From Hydrogenophaga intermedia (lineage in GTDB: Bacteria > Pseudomonadota > Gammaproteobacteria > Burkholderiales > Burkholderiaceae_C), in assembly GCF_000723405.1 (NCBI RefSeq), contig NZ_CCAE010000013.1, positions 28,508-92,507 on the forward strand: 64,000 nucleotides of DNA. Direction: 5' to 3'. The notes below the pieces were generated by a model. It ran no database searches. It worked only from the letters and a program-made list of their open reading frames with translations, and was not told the DNA's origin. Position 1 is the stretch's first letter. The number at the start of each line of letters is the position of its first letter. Positions 37,968-50,671 of this stretch are shown piece after piece. The position numbers and the translations under genes are program-made.

Positions 37968-37973
37968 GAGTTG

Positions 37974-39332
37974 TTATCGAACTGGAGACACTGGTGTACG
38001 AAAGAGCTGCAAGCCAAAAAACCCCAACCAGAACAGGCCGCCAAACGAAAGTAGAGCGCTGAACATGGAGCCGTTGGCCAACACGAATGCCATCGGAATG
38101 TAGGCCAAGCAAGCGAACTTCCAGTCCACCAGACGGGTGGTACGGTCGACCACAGAAAGCCACACACCCAACAGCAGAAAAATCACCAGTATCCCCATGG
38201 GGCCATTCGCCGCGAGCCCGTCGTAGACGAATAGGTGCGCGTTGGAGTTGCTCTCTCTCTCGAGAATCTGTTCCGCCACGATATGGCCAAGTTGGGGCCA
38301 GTTTGGATTCGAATGAAGTGCCAACGGTGTTGGCATGAACAGGTCAAACCCCTTGATATGGCTCCAGAAAGTATAAGTGGACCCAGAAAATACCTCGTTG
38401 TACTGCCACAGCATGGCGCCAGGGATGGAAAATATCCTGAAGACGAAGTACAGCGCGAGGAGTTCGAACAAGTAATGGTTGTCAACCAACTGCGTGGCTA
38501 CCGTAATCATCAGTGCCAGCAAGGCAATGACGATCGACATCAGCGTCGTGTGAGCGATCTTCAAACCCAGAGCCCAATAGGTCAACGCCATGATGAATGG
38601 CAGAAGAAAGATGGTTCTTTCCGCCGTGATAGCGTACATCGTGATGAAGCCCAACAATGCCAGACACGTCCACGTCGGTCTCCGGGTCGTCAGACCGAAG
38701 GCCAAAAGCGCCGGAGAGAAGACGTAGGCAAGATAGGTTTGGGCGTAAGCCTCCATCCATGTCCGACTGCGACCAGCTTCCCGCTGTTCGTAGATATCGT
38801 CTAACCCCGCAATGGTCATCACGTCCTTGAAGGACAGCACAACGAACACCCATAGAACAAGAAAGGCCAGCGCGAAAAACAGAGCCTGACGGGTTGTCGG
38901 CGAACGTCGCCAGCGCAGATCCGGCATCGGTTTGCACTTCTGCAAGATGAGATTGAGCGCGATAAAGCCGATGGTCAGCGCCGACAGACTTGCGCCCAAC
39001 TCGCTCAAGGCCTGTGGATGAACGGCCAGCGTGATTGTGACGGTGGGCAGAAAAACGATCAGGTACAGGACGAACATTACCAGGCTGGAAGGGCGAGCCA
39101 AGGAAGGCGGCAGCGTCAACGCCACGGTGCCGGTCGATAGCAATAGAAACAGCCAGGCGCCCAAACCCATGGAGAAATAGGGGAACCCCCATTCCTCCTG
39201 AACAGGCTGCAGGTAGGTGGCGTGGGCCCAATGCAGTGCCAGGACAAACAACCAGGAACTCACCAGCATGGCCAGGTGGGCGAGCACCCCATCAGCTGCC
39301 TTGGTAGGTGTCGATGTGAGTCCAATCGTCAT
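37974..39332 (-). CDS. wzy: O-antigen polymerase Wzy (probable)
   Basis: 452-residue protein with about 10-12 membrane segments and a larger extracytoplasmic loop (about 330-390, HIKGFDLFMPTPLALHSNPNWPQ-like). It is the only gene of the locus with the Wzy topology, in the expected position between transferase genes and biosynthetic genes. As usual, sequence similarity among polymerases is low, so the call rests on topology and context. GC content is visibly lower than its flanks (29 of 60 bases in 38461-38520). Its start overlaps the glycosyltransferase stop (ATGA). Confidence 0.8.
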   Translation of the reverse strand: MTIGLTSTPTKAADGVLAHLAMLVSSWLFVLALHWAHATYLQPVQEEWGFPYFSMGLGAWLFLLLSTGTVALTLPPSLARPSSLVMFVLYLIVFLPTVTITLAVHPQALSELGASLSALTIGFIALNLILQKCKPMPDLRWRRSPTTRQALFFALAFLVLWVFVVLSFKDVMTIAGLDDIYEQREAGRSRTWMEAYAQTYLAYVFSPALLAFGLTTRRPTWTCLALLGFITMYAITAERTIFLLPFIMALTYWALGLKIAHTTLMSIVIALLALMITVATQLVDNHYLFELLALYFVFRIFSIPGAMLWQYNEVFSGSTYTFWSHIKGFDLFMPTPLALHSNPNWPQLGHIVAEQILERESNSNAHLFVYDGLAANGPMGILVIFLLLGVWLSVVDRTTRLVDWKFACLAYIPMAFVLANGSMFSALLSFGGLFWLGFFGLQLFRTPVSPVR

Positions 39333-40483
39333 GGGTGTGGTGCCGTCAGTCGCTTTGCCATGACCCGATAGTCCAGCAGTTTGGCGGCGACCTCGGAGGA
39401 GCGCTGAGACATGCGCTGTAGGGTGTCAGGGGCGACTGCAATCGCTGCAAACACCTGATCCAATCGGTTCTCTGCATTGAGCAGCCAGCCGTTTCCATTC
39501 ATGTAAGGATGGTGGCTCGGAACGTCATCCAATATGACTGCGCAACGAGCGCACAAGCTGGTTTGCATGGTGGCCGATTGTGACCCGGGCTGGACATATA
39601 CGTCGGCAGCACACAGCAGCTCTCGGAGTTGCTCCGGGGACTGCCAGCCGATGAATTTGACCCGTTTGTCTGTCTTGATGAGAATCTCGATCTCGCTCGA
39701 GAGGGATTCGTGGAGGTGACCGGCGATAAGAAATCGGAAACGTTGATCCGGTGTTTTTGCAAAGGCTTGCAGCGTTTCGATCAGCTTCTTTGCCCTGTCA
39801 ATTTTTCCGGATTGCACGAACAACACCTGATTGGCCGCCACCCCGTGCTTTGTCCGGCCCGCAGCCCGCAGGGCCGCATATTCGCCATCGTCGAGAATCT
39901 GTCCGCCCAAGGGGAAAAATTCGATCTTGGTCTCCGGCACCCCATAGAAATCACGAACAAAGCCGATGGTTTCCATGGAGATGCACAACACCTTTTCCAG
40001 GGAGTCCTGCGCGCACCGGAGGATAGGTTTGTAGTAGGAGCGATGGAGCACTTGCCGCGATACGAACGAACGGGCACTATTATTGAAGTCCTCATGGCTG
40101 TCCGCAAAAATGCGGGCATTGGGATGGCGGGCTTTGTAGCGCTTGAGCGCCAGCAACTCCCACCCGCACAAGCCGTGGAAGAGGATCACATCCGGTGCTT
40201 CGCGTTCGAGCAGCGCGTCGACGCCGGGATGCATGCGAAGCTTCTTCATCACAGCGCGCGGGAGTGCACGCCGGTACGGCAGGCGGATTACGCGAGCGCC
40301 ATCAGTCCCCTTGTACTCGCCGGGCTGCGTGTAGTTGAGTGTACGGTTCTGGTCGTACACCTCGGTCGATGCGATTACCACCACGTCGTGCCCGTCCTTG
40401 ACATGCTGCCGTACCAGCTCGTTCTCCTGGTAGGAATATCCATCGATGTAGAAGCACGACAGGCAGAGGTGCGCGATCTTCAC
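39329..40483 (-). CDS. Family 4 glycosyltransferase
   Basis: 384-residue GT-B protein: N-terminal KIAHLCLSCFYIDGYSYQEN, RIFADSHEDFNNSARSF, LEKVLCISMETIGFVRDFYGVPETKIEFFPLGG, and donor-domain VLFVQSGKIDRAKKLIETLQAF with a C-terminal FIGWQ..L..YVQPGSQSATMQTSLC region. The start is GTG at 40483, overlapping the acetyltransferase stop (GTGA). One of only two obvious glycosyltransferases in the locus besides the initiating enzyme; donor and acceptor are unknown. Lower GC than the housekeeping flanks. Confidence 0.87.
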   Translation of the reverse strand: MKIAHLCLSCFYIDGYSYQENELVRQHVKDGHDVVVIASTEVYDQNRTLNYTQPGEYKGTDGARVIRLPYRRALPRAVMKKLRMHPGVDALLEREAPDVILFHGLCGWELLALKRYKARHPNARIFADSHEDFNNSARSFVSRQVLHRSYYKPILRCAQDSLEKVLCISMETIGFVRDFYGVPETKIEFFPLGGQILDDGEYAALRAAGRTKHGVAANQVLFVQSGKIDRAKKLIETLQAFAKTPDQRFRFLIAGHLHESLSSEIEILIKTDKRVKFIGWQSPEQLRELLCAADVYVQPGSQSATMQTSLCARCAVILDDVPSHHPYMNGNGWLLNAENRLDQVFAAIAVAPDTLQRMSQRSSEVAAKLLDYRVMAKRLTAPHP

Positions 40484-41091
40484 AGCAAGCCCTCGCGTGT
40501 GAGCATGGTCACAGGGTCATTGAAATGCACAGCCAGACGACGCAGCTCGTCCTCGGGCAAATCCCACCAGGCCAACTGGAGAAGGGCGGCGACAACGGGT
40601 TCCTCGAACCGCATCCTGACGCGTTTGGCGGGATTCCCTGCCACGACCTCATAGGGCAACACGTTTTTGGTGACCACGCTGCCCATGCCGACCACGGCGC
40701 CATGACCGATCGTTACACCCGCCTTGATGTACGCACCCTCTCCGATCCAGACATCGTGGCCAATCGTTGTCCTCTCCCTCGGCAGAAAATCGTGGTGAGC
40801 AAACTTGGTCTTGATGCTGTCTTTGTGCGACAGAAAGGCGGGGCTGGTCGACACGAATGCCATGGGGTGGGCAACGCCCCCGATGGTGACCCGATTGGCA
40901 ATGGACGTGAACGAGCCCACATCGCAGTGCAGCAGAGAGCAGTCGTAGCCACAGAACGAATGCCTGTCCATGGACGAGTCGTACATCTGGCTGCCCGACT
41001 CCAGCTTCGACGTTGGGTGAACGCGGGACTCCTTGCGTGCGGTGCCTCTCAGCTTCTTCAGCAATCTGGCAATCAGGTAAGAGGCATTCAT
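40480..41091 (-). CDS. Left-handed beta-helix acetyltransferase (xenobiotic/CatB-like)
   Basis: 203-residue acyltransferase: C-terminal hexapeptide repeats (FTSIANRVTIGGVAHP, TTIGHDVWIGEGAYIKAGVTIGHGAVVGMGSVVTKNV) and the VVAGNPAKRVRMRF tail typical of CatB-like O-acetyltransferases. Catalytic His is probably in GGVAHP. ATG at 41091 (MNASYLIARLL) is used; the longer frame invades wzx. It probably O-acetylates a sugar of the repeat unit or its nucleotide precursor. Confidence 0.87.
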   Translation of the reverse strand: MNASYLIARLLKKLRGTARKESRVHPTSKLESGSQMYDSSMDRHSFCGYDCSLLHCDVGSFTSIANRVTIGGVAHPMAFVSTSPAFLSHKDSIKTKFAHHDFLPRERTTIGHDVWIGEGAYIKAGVTIGHGAVVGMGSVVTKNVLPYEVVAGNPAKRVRMRFEEPVVAALLQLAWWDLPEDELRRLAVHFNDPVTMLTREGLL

Positions 41092-41122
41092 AGGGACGCC
41101 CTGGGACCGGGAGCAAACGACA

Positions 41123-42466
41123 TCACGTGGATTGGAGAGCGCGCAGCACCCACAAGGCTGCAACGGCGGCCAATGCGTACATGGCCAGCAAAGGCATATT
41201 GTCGCGAATGATGCGCCCGGCGGCTCGGGCGTCCACCTGCGTGCAACGAAGCACCAGCAACAGATAGGCCGCGTAGACGGCAAAGCCACTCAGCGCGTAG
41301 GTTTCAGGCATCCATTGCGGCGCCAGACCCGCGGCAGCCCACACGGTGAGCACACGTGCGCCCAGGCTGACCAGCTGCATCAGGAAGGCGGCCCGCTGGT
41401 GGCCGGTGACATGCAGAGCCATGGACACCGGGGTGGCCAGAAACTGGACGATGAACCAAGGAGTCATCCAGGCGACCAGTTCCCCTGCACGGGCCCACTG
41501 TGGCCCGAACACCAAGGAGAATGCCGCTGGTGACAGAATGCCGACCGCCAACAATGGGCCTGCACCGGTCTTGACCAGCCCATGGAGCAAGCCTGCCGTG
41601 AAGGTATTCAGTCGGCCGTGGCGGTGCTCATCCGCTGCTTGGGACAGGTAGACCTGGCCCACCGCGCTCCCGATCAAGGCCATTGGGGCCTGCATGACGT
41701 AGGTCGCCAGCATTAGGTGTCCCGCCTCTGCGGGCGCCGCCAAGGCCGCGATCAGCAGGATGGGCAACTGTATGGCTGCGCTGTTGCACAGCGCTTCCCA
41801 GGTCGAGTACCTGGGAAAGCGCTCGTAGGCGCGCCAGGCGTACTTGAGGTCCTTCCAGGTGGTGCCGCACAGCATGGCGCGCTGCTGGGTGTTCGCGAGC
41901 AAGCGACCACCCAGGACAACACAAGCCGCGCCGGTGTTCAAGGCATGCCCGATGAGCAGGCCCGCCGGGTTTGGCGTCCAAAGGCCGAAGGACACCTGCA
42001 CGCCGGCACTCGCCGTCGACTGAATCACGCGGCTGCGCGCGAGCAGCGAGAAGGACTTTTGGCGTACGAACCACATCTGGAGCGCGCTGTACACGCTGGC
42101 CAGCAGGACGCTTACGGGGATCAGCCACAGGTAAGGCCGCAGCGAGGGGACTTTGAGGCGGGCAAGTATCCAGTCGGGGGCAAGCAGCACGAAGACCAGC
42201 AGGCCCATCGAGACGAGCAAGGCCGACGCCAAGGAAAGCGCCAGCAGACTCAACGCTTGCCAGTCGTCCTGAGGCAAGGGAATGGCGATGTCGAATCTCA
42301 GACACGCTGCCACGGACAGCATGGCGCACAGGCTGGCGAAAACCGCCAGCAGGCTGAAATCGGCCGGCGAGTACAGGCGAGAGAGGATGGGCAAAGCGGC
42401 CGCCGTGATGCCGTGGCCCAGTGCGGTGCCACCGACCAGTACGGCGACCGAGCGCAGAAAACTCAT
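41123..42466 (-). CDS. wzx: Oligosaccharide flippase Wzx
   Basis: 447-residue polytopic membrane protein of the polysaccharide transport (MATE-like) family with about 12 hydrophobic segments: start SFLRSVAVLVGGTALGHGITAAALPILSRLYSP, a classical Wzx N-terminus. It would flip undecaprenyl-diphosphate-linked repeat units to the periplasm for Wzy. Start overlaps the wbpE-like stop (ATGA), the wbpE-then-translocation order resembling the O5 wbp cluster. Confidence 0.92.
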   Translation of the reverse strand: MSFLRSVAVLVGGTALGHGITAAALPILSRLYSPADFSLLAVFASLCAMLSVAACLRFDIAIPLPQDDWQALSLLALSLASALLVSMGLLVFVLLAPDWILARLKVPSLRPYLWLIPVSVLLASVYSALQMWFVRQKSFSLLARSRVIQSTASAGVQVSFGLWTPNPAGLLIGHALNTGAACVVLGGRLLANTQQRAMLCGTTWKDLKYAWRAYERFPRYSTWEALCNSAAIQLPILLIAALAAPAEAGHLMLATYVMQAPMALIGSAVGQVYLSQAADEHRHGRLNTFTAGLLHGLVKTGAGPLLAVGILSPAAFSLVFGPQWARAGELVAWMTPWFIVQFLATPVSMALHVTGHQRAAFLMQLVSLGARVLTVWAAAGLAPQWMPETYALSGFAVYAAYLLLVLRCTQVDARAAGRIIRDNMPLLAMYALAAVAALWVLRALQST

Positions 42467-43554
42467 GCCGTCTGCGGCGTCTTCAAGGCGTCTGCGACCC
42501 GTTCCTGATCACGCGCCGCCAGATAGGGGCTCATCGGCAGGCTGATGACCTCCTCGGCCAGCAGATCACCGACAGGCAGGCGCGCACTGGCGTCGGCAAC
42601 CGCTGGTTGTCGGTTGAGCGGGATGGGATAGTGGATCGCGCTCGGAATGCCCCGTGCCTTCAAGCAGTCCTGCACGTTGGCGCGCTGCGCCACTCGCACG
42701 GTGTATTGCGCCCACGCCGACACGTTGTCCGGTGCCACCCAAGGTGTCTGCACGCCCGTGGCGGGTTCAAGCAGGCGTCCGTACCGCTGGGCCATCACCT
42801 GCCGCTGCGCCAGTTCCTCATCGAGCACGGTCAGCTTGGGCAGCAAGACGGCCGCCTGGATCGTGTCCAACCGGCTGTTCACCCCCACGCGGATGTGGTG
42901 GTAGCGGCGGTCCTGCCCATGCCTGGCGATCTGCCGCATGACCAGGGCCAGTTCGTCGTCGTTGGTGAAGAGGGCACCGCCATCGCCGTAGCACCCCAGC
43001 GGTTTGCTGGGAAAGAAGCTGGCGCAGGCAATGGTCGTGAGATTGCAACTTTTGCGCCCCTTGTACGTGGCCCCGAAGCTCTGGGCAGCATCCTCGATGA
43101 CCGGGATGCCATGCCGGGACGCGATCGCGTTGATCGCGTCGTAGTCGGCGCATTGGCCATACAGGCTGACCGGAATGATGGCCTTGGTGCGTGGCGTGAT
43201 CGCCGCTTCGAGGCAGGCGGGGTCCAGGTTGGCTGTGCGCGCGTCCACGTCCACGTATACCGGCTTGGCGCCCAGCAGCGCTACTGTTTCAGCGGTGGCG
43301 AAGTAGGTGAACCCCGGTGTGATGACCTCGTCGCCGGGGCCGATGCCGAGTGCCATCTGGGCAATCTGCAATGCGTCGGTTCCGTTGGCCACGGTGATGC
43401 AGTGCCGCGATCCGGTGTAGGCCGCCAGCTTCTCTTCGAGTTCAGCCACTTCGGGACCGAGGATGAACTGGCCGTGGTCGAGCACGCGTTGAATGCCGGC
43501 GTCGATGTCCGACTTGAGGCGCCGGTATTGTTCCTTGAGGTCGATGAATTCCAT
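42463..43554 (-). CDS. wbpE: UDP-2-acetamido-3-keto-glucuronate aminotransferase (WbpE type)
   Basis: 363-residue PLP-dependent DegT/DnrJ/EryC1 aminotransferase. Landmarks: MEFIDLKEQYRRLKSDID, LGPEVAELEEKLAAYTGSRH, ANGTDALQ, GFTYFATAETVALLGAKPVYVDVD, IPVIEDAAQSFGA and the Schiff-base lysine in FFPSKPLGCYGDGG. WbpE adds the 3-amino group to UDP-3-keto-GlcNAcA using glutamate, working as a pair with WbpB. Neighbours wbpD, wbpC, wbpB and wbpA support this role. Confidence 0.93.
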   Translation of the reverse strand: MEFIDLKEQYRRLKSDIDAGIQRVLDHGQFILGPEVAELEEKLAAYTGSRHCITVANGTDALQIAQMALGIGPGDEVITPGFTYFATAETVALLGAKPVYVDVDARTANLDPACLEAAITPRTKAIIPVSLYGQCADYDAINAIASRHGIPVIEDAAQSFGATYKGRKSCNLTTIACASFFPSKPLGCYGDGGALFTNDDELALVMRQIARHGQDRRYHHIRVGVNSRLDTIQAAVLLPKLTVLDEELAQRQVMAQRYGRLLEPATGVQTPWVAPDNVSAWAQYTVRVAQRANVQDCLKARGIPSAIHYPIPLNRQPAVADASARLPVGDLLAEEVISLPMSPYLAARDQERVADALKTPQTA

Positions 43555-43572
43555 GAGGCAACTCCGGGCAGT

Positions 43573-44157
43573 TCAGGGTGCGGGTTGGCAGACGCCGTCA
43601 AGCAATTGGTAGCGCTGGCCCGTGTGCGGGCAGGTGGCGGTGGCGTTGCCAGTGAGCGGCAGATCCAGTTGCTCGCCGTATTGGCTGCACCAGCCGATTT
43701 GGCGCGCGGGGATTCCCACCATCAGGGCATAGGCCGGGACATCCTTGTTGACCACCGCGCCCGCCCCCACTAGCGCAAACTCACCGATGGTGACGCCGCA
43801 GACGATGGTGCAGTTGGCCCCCAGCGTGGCGCCGCGGCGCACCAGCGTGTCGCGATACTCGCTTTTGCGTTCGATCAGGGCGCGCGGATTGTAGACGTTG
43901 GTGAATACCATGCTGGGGCCGCAGAACACGCCCTCTTCGAGCGTCACGTTGTCGTAGACGCTGACGTTGTTCTGGACCTTGCAGCGGTCGCCGATGACCA
44001 CCTTGTTACCGACGAACACGTTCTGACCGAGTGACACGCCCGCCCCGATGCGGGCGCCCCCGCACACGTGAACGAAATGCCAGATGCGTGAGCCTTCGCC
44101 GATCTGGGCGCCGTCATCGACGATGGCGGAGGGGTGGATGCTGGTTGCGGCGGTCAT
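43573..44157 (-). CDS. wbpD: UDP-2-acetamido-3-amino-glucuronate N-acetyltransferase (WbpD type)
   Basis: 194-residue left-handed beta-helix acetyltransferase: [76 protein letters not shown], and [11 protein letters not shown]. WbpD acetylates the 3-amino group to give UDP-GlcNAc(3NAc)A. The C-terminal tail contains CSQYGE and CPHTGQRY, the usual end of this family. It overlaps the upstream acyltransferase gene (ATGA). Confidence 0.94.
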   Translation of the reverse strand: MTAATSIHPSAIVDDGAQIGEGSRIWHFVHVCGGARIGAGVSLGQNVFVGNKVVIGDRCKVQNNVSVYDNVTLEEGVFCGPSMVFTNVYNPRALIERKSEYRDTLVRRGATLGANCTIVCGVTIGEFALVGAGAVVNKDVPAYALMVGIPARQIGWCSQYGEQLDLPLTGNATATCPHTGQRYQLLDGVCQPAP

Positions 44158-46007
44158 GGTGATGAGGGTGTCCCGGTGGAGGTGAGCAGCTGCGCAAGCC
44201 GGGCGCCCGCTGCTTGCGCGTATCGCACGGAGCCGACCTCGTTGAGGTGGTGTGTGTCCATGTAGATCAGTTCACCGTCGGCGAAAGGCAGGGCGTCGAA
44301 CATGGCATGCGCGCTGAGATCGACAAAGCTGGCATGAGGAAAGCGCCGAAGCATCGCCTCCATCTGCGCATTGGCGTCGCGCGCCAGTGGCGTCACGGTG
44401 TTCGCGGTGTAAATGCCCAAGGCCTCCAGACGCAAGACGCGCACAGGGTTGCGGCTCAACAGCGGCAGTTGCCCCAGGACGATCACACGCTGCTGCTGGC
44501 GTCCTGCGTCATTCAGGAACGCGCGCATCGCGGGGGCGAAGGCGGGGTTCGACAGCTGCTGTGACCACTTGCCAGCCAGCACCAGCGTGCGTTGGTCGCT
44601 CAGCCGCTTCTTTACCGCCTGCTGCATGTGGCGGCACGGCTCGATCGCCCAGGGCTCCAACAGCTGGTCTTCGAAACCCGGGAGGGGCAGGCAACTGCTG
44701 GCGGAGATCACCGTGGCCCGGACACCTTGTTCCTGGCCGAACGCGTCCATGAACAGGTTTAGCTGCGCGGCATGGCTGTCACCGAGCAGCATCAGCTCGT
44801 TCTGACGAAGGGCGGCTCCTCGCTGGCAGTCGCCGTGGATCCGGCCGTGGCAGATGGTGTCGGGCGCCGCATAGCGCAGCGCCGCTCTGGGGGGCGTGGG
44901 GGCGATACTGGCGTTAAGTGGTCGCGAAGCGAGCAAGGAGGTGACCATCATCGCCGCGACAACTGTGATCCTGGTGCCGCGCTTCATGCCCCGAGGTTTC
45001 TGCCACGGCTGTTCGATCCAGCGCCACGACAGCCACGCCAGCGAGGAGAAGGCGAACGCCACTGCCGTCAGCAGCGGCCAGGGCAAGTCGGGGTCTTGCC
45101 ATGTGTAGCGCGCCAAGGCCAGTAAAGGCCAGTGCCAGAGGTACAACGAGTAGGAGAGCGCGCCGACCCATACCATCCACCGGCTTGACAGGTAGCGGCC
45201 CATCGCCACGTCGTCCCTCGCGGCGATGAGCATCAAGGCGCCCGCGCAGGGCCATGCCGCGGCAAGCGGGCTGAAGTGATCTCCGCTCAGCAGCGCAAAG
45301 GCGCTCAGCATCAAGCCCAGGCCCGTCAGGCCCAGCAGGAGACGTTGGCGGGGCGGTGCGTTGGGAGTCGGGCGCTGCACGCTCGCCAGCCAGGCGCCCA
45401 TGAGGAACTCTGGCGCACGCGCGCTCATGGCGTAGTACAGATCCAGCAGCCCCTCACCGCCGCGCGATAGCCGCCACTGCGCTATGGCGAAGCCGGTCAC
45501 GCACAGTGCGGCCAGCACGGTCGACAGCCAGCGTCTTGGAGTCCACCGCAGGACCAGCGGCAGCAACAGGTAGAACTGCATCTCCACCGCCAGCGACCAG
45601 GTGTGCAGCAACGGCCACTCGTGCGCGGCGGGCGCGAAGTAGTCGCCCTCTTGGGCGAAATGCTGGTTGCTGGTGAACAGCAAGGCGCGGCGCAGGCTCT
45701 TTTCGAACAATCGGAAGTCGTCCGGTACCAGAAGAACCGCGGCCAGCAACGCGACCACCAGCAGCATGGCCGCATACGCCGGCACGATGCGCCGTACACG
45801 ATTGGCGTAGAAGTCTAGATATGAGAACCCATCCGCCCGCTGCAGGATGACGCGGGACACCACGAAGCCGGATATCACGAAAAACACGTCTACGCCGAGG
45901 TATCCGCCAGGCAGCCAATCGGCCCGCATGTGGAAGGCGATCACCGCGATCACCGCCAGGGCTCGCAAACCCTGGATGTCCAGTCGGATGTCGGCCCGGA
46001 GGCTCAT
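44154..46007 (-). CDS. wbpC: OafA-type membrane acyltransferase with SGNH domain (WbpC-like)
   Basis: 617-residue protein: N-terminal acyltransferase-3 domain with about 10 membrane segments ([59 protein letters not shown]) and a C-terminal periplasmic SGNH domain ([12 protein letters not shown] with Ser-Asp-Ser-His, and [16 protein letters not shown]). Such proteins transfer acetyl groups onto surface polysaccharide. It occupies the position of wbpC between wbpB and wbpD. Start ATG 46007 is preferred; ATG 46025 is possible. Confidence 0.9.
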   Translation of the reverse strand: MSLRADIRLDIQGLRALAVIAVIAFHMRADWLPGGYLGVDVFFVISGFVVSRVILQRADGFSYLDFYANRVRRIVPAYAAMLLVVALLAAVLLVPDDFRLFEKSLRRALLFTSNQHFAQEGDYFAPAAHEWPLLHTWSLAVEMQFYLLLPLVLRWTPRRWLSTVLAALCVTGFAIAQWRLSRGGEGLLDLYYAMSARAPEFLMGAWLASVQRPTPNAPPRQRLLLGLTGLGLMLSAFALLSGDHFSPLAAAWPCAGALMLIAARDDVAMGRYLSSRWMVWVGALSYSLYLWHWPLLALARYTWQDPDLPWPLLTAVAFAFSSLAWLSWRWIEQPWQKPRGMKRGTRITVVAAMMVTSLLASRPLNASIAPTPPRAALRYAAPDTICHGRIHGDCQRGAALRQNELMLLGDSHAAQLNLFMDAFGQEQGVRATVISASSCLPLPGFEDQLLEPWAIEPCRHMQQAVKKRLSDQRTLVLAGKWSQQLSNPAFAPAMRAFLNDAGRQQQRVIVLGQLPLLSRNPVRVLRLEALGIYTANTVTPLARDANAQMEAMLRRFPHASFVDLSAHAMFDALPFADGELIYMDTHHLNEVGSVRYAQAAGARLAQLLTSTGTPSSP

Positions 46008-46028
46008 GCGCGGTCCGTGGGGCAAGGT

Positions 46029-48276
<2,248 letters not shown>

Positions 48277-48301
48277 GTGATGACGTGTTGTCGTGCGGGA
48301 T

Positions 48302-48841
48302 TCAAATTTCGGCGTCACGCAGTCGCTTCGCCTGCTGGTCCTTGCTCGAAAGCACGGGAGGCGCCGAGAGCGGCCATGCGATGCCAATGTCGGGGTCGTT
48401 CCAGGCGATGGCGCGTTCATGCTGTGGCGCGTAGTAGTCGGTGGTCTTGTAGAGAAAGTCGGCACTTTCGCTGAGCACCAGAAAACCGTGCGCCAGGCCA
48501 GGAGGGATCCAGAGCTGTCGGTGGTTGTCCTCGCTGAGTTCGGTGCCGGTCCATTGGCCGAAGGTGGGCGAGCCGCGGCGGATGTCCACCGCCACGTCGA
48601 AGACGGTGCCCCGCACCACGCGCACCAGCTTGCCCTGGGGATGCTGGACCTGATAGTGCAGGCCGCGCAACACGCCCTGCGCGCTGCGGCTGTGGTTGTC
48701 CTGCACGAAGGAGATGTCCAGGCCCGCGGCCCCCTGAAAGGCGCGGTGATTGAAGCTTTCGAAGAAGAAGCCGCGCGCGTCGCCGAACACGCGCGGCTCA
48801 ATGAGCAGCACGTCGGGAATTCGGGTGGGCGTGACGTTCAT
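48302..48841 (-). CDS. rmlC: dTDP-4-dehydrorhamnose 3,5-epimerase
   Basis: 179-residue cupin epimerase, third enzyme of dTDP-L-rhamnose synthesis. Motifs: [42 protein letters not shown] (catalytic His), [34 protein letters not shown] and [15 protein letters not shown] at 48841 overlaps the rmlA stop by four bases. Confidence 0.96.
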   Translation of the reverse strand: MNVTPTRIPDVLLIEPRVFGDARGFFFESFNHRAFQGAAGLDISFVQDNHSRSAQGVLRGLHYQVQHPQGKLVRVVRGTVFDVAVDIRRGSPTFGQWTGTELSEDNHRQLWIPPGLAHGFLVLSESADFLYKTTDYYAPQHERAIAWNDPDIGIAWPLSAPPVLSSKDQQAKRLRDAEI

Positions 48842-49746
48842 GGCTGCGCAGAGGGGTCGTCGATCAGGCGCAGCAGGTACTGGCCGTAGTCGTTCTTGCG
48901 CGTGGCCTGGGCGAGTTCGCGCAGGGCGTCGCGGTCGATCCAGCCGTGACGCCACGCAATCTCCTCGGGACAGGCGATCTTCAGCCCCTGGCGGCGTTCC
49001 AGTGTGGCGATGAATTGGCCCGCCTCGAGCAAGCTTTCATGGGTGCCCGTGTCGAGCCACGCGTAGCCGCGTTGCATGATCTGTACCGTGAGCTTTCCCC
49101 TGTCCAGGTAGGCTTGGTTCACGTCGGTGATCTCGAGTTCGCCGCGCGCACTGGGCTTGACCGCGCGGGCGATGTCCACCACCTCCGCGTCATAGAAGTA
49201 GAGGCCGGTGACCGCATAGTTGCTGCGCGGGTGAGAGGGTTTTTCCTCGATGCTGCGGGCCTTGCCTGAGGCATCGAAGCTCACCACCCCATAGCGTTGC
49301 GGATCGTTCACGTGGTATGCGAACACCGTGGCGCCATTCGTCTGGGCGTCGGCCCTGGACAGCAGCTTGCCGAAGTCGTGTCCGTAGAAGATGTTGTCAC
49401 CCAGGATCAGCGCCGAGGGGCCGCCGTCGATGAAGTCCGCCCCGATGAGAAATGCTTGTGCCAGACCTTGTGGCTCGAGTTGCACGGCGTAGCTCAGCCG
49501 GATGCCCCACTGTTCGCCGCCTCCCAGCAACTGCTGGAAGCGAGGTGTGTCTTGTGGTGTGCTGATGACGAGAACGTCGCGGACGCCTGCCAGCATCAAC
49601 GAGGTCAAGGGGTAGTAGATCATCGGCTTGTCGTACACCGGCAGCAGTTGCTTGCTGATCGCCAGTGTGGCGGGGTGCAGCCGGGTGCCCGCGCCGCCCG
49701 CCAGGATGATCCCCTTGCGCGGCGTGGTCGGGTGGGGCTTGACCAT
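48838..49746 (-). CDS. rmlA: Glucose-1-phosphate thymidylyltransferase
   Basis: 302-residue nucleotidyltransferase, first enzyme of dTDP-L-rhamnose synthesis. Motifs: [71 protein letters not shown] and [12 protein letters not shown]. The start ATG shares one base with the rmlD stop (TGATG). The usual allosteric and active-site segments are all present. Confidence 0.97.
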   Translation of the reverse strand: MVKPHPTTPRKGIILAGGAGTRLHPATLAISKQLLPVYDKPMIYYPLTSLMLAGVRDVLVISTPQDTPRFQQLLGGGEQWGIRLSYAVQLEPQGLAQAFLIGADFIDGGPSALILGDNIFYGHDFGKLLSRADAQTNGATVFAYHVNDPQRYGVVSFDASGKARSIEEKPSHPRSNYAVTGLYFYDAEVVDIARAVKPSARGELEITDVNQAYLDRGKLTVQIMQRGYAWLDTGTHESLLEAGQFIATLERRQGLKIACPEEIAWRHGWIDRDALRELAQATRKNDYGQYLLRLIDDPSAQP

Positions 49747-50651
49747 CAGAGTATCTCCTGCAGCATGCGCCGCACACCGAGGCGCCAGTCGGGCAGTGTC
49801 AGGCCGAAGCTTGCGCACAGGCGCCGCGTGTCCAGTCGCGAGTTGAGCGGCCGCTGCGCGGCCGTGGGATAGGCGCTGGTAGGAATGGGCACAAGCTCTT
49901 GTACTTTCAATGGGCGGCTTGGGGAAAGCTCGCGCGCCGTGTCGAGCACGAAGCGCGCATAGCCGAACCAACTGGTTTCTCCGCGAGCCGCCAGGTGATA
50001 GGTGCCGCAAGTGCCAGCGTCGCGCAGGGCCTGTCGCAGGGCATGCGCCGTCACATCGGCAATCAGATCCGCGCCGGTGGGGGTGCCGATCTGGTCATCG
50101 ATCACGGTGAGGCGGTCCCGCTCACCCGCGAGGCGCAGCATCGTCTTGGCGAAGTTGTTCCCCCGCGCGGCATAGACCCAGCTGCTGCGAAAGATCAGGT
50201 GGCGGTTGGGCGCCGCCGCGCGCACGCGCTCCTCGCCGTCGAGCTTGGTTCGGCCGTACACGCTGCACGGCGCAGTGAGGGCCGACTCCGTCCAGGGGGC
50301 TTTGCCGCTGCCATCGAACACGTAGTCGGTGGAGAAATGAACCACCAGGGCGCCCACTTCCGTGGCCGCTTCGGCCAACACCCCGGGCGCGACAGCGTTG
50401 ATGGTATGCGCGACGTCGGGCTCCTGTTCCGCTCGGTCGACCGCGGTGTAGGCTGCGGCGTTCACGATGGCGGCGGGGCGCAGCCGTAGGACTGTCTCGC
50501 GCAAGCTAGGCGGGTCGAGCAGGTTGCCGCAGCCGCGGCCATCCAGGTTGTCGTGCCTCGTGAGCGGGACCACGTGGCCCAAGGGAGCGAGACTTCGCTG
50601 CAGCTCCCAGCCGAGTTGGCCTGCCGATCCCAAGAGAAGAATGGGCCGCAT
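49746..50651 (-). CDS. rmlD: dTDP-4-dehydrorhamnose reductase
   Basis: 301-residue SDR reductase completing dTDP-L-rhamnose. Motifs: [45 protein letters not shown] and [19 protein letters not shown]. It follows wzz rather than rmlB directly, so the rml set is split by a chain-length gene. Confidence 0.96.
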   Translation of the reverse strand: MRPILLLGSAGQLGWELQRSLAPLGHVVPLTRHDNLDGRGCGNLLDPPSLRETVLRLRPAAIVNAAAYTAVDRAEQEPDVAHTINAVAPGVLAEAATEVGALVVHFSTDYVFDGSGKAPWTESALTAPCSVYGRTKLDGEERVRAAAPNRHLIFRSSWVYAARGNNFAKTMLRLAGERDRLTVIDDQIGTPTGADLIADVTAHALRQALRDAGTCGTYHLAARGETSWFGYARFVLDTARELSPSRPLKVQELVPIPTSAYPTAAQRPLNSRLDTRRLCASFGLTLPDWRLGVRRMLQEIL

Positions 50652-50671
50652 ATCGAGTGTGGGTGCGCCAC

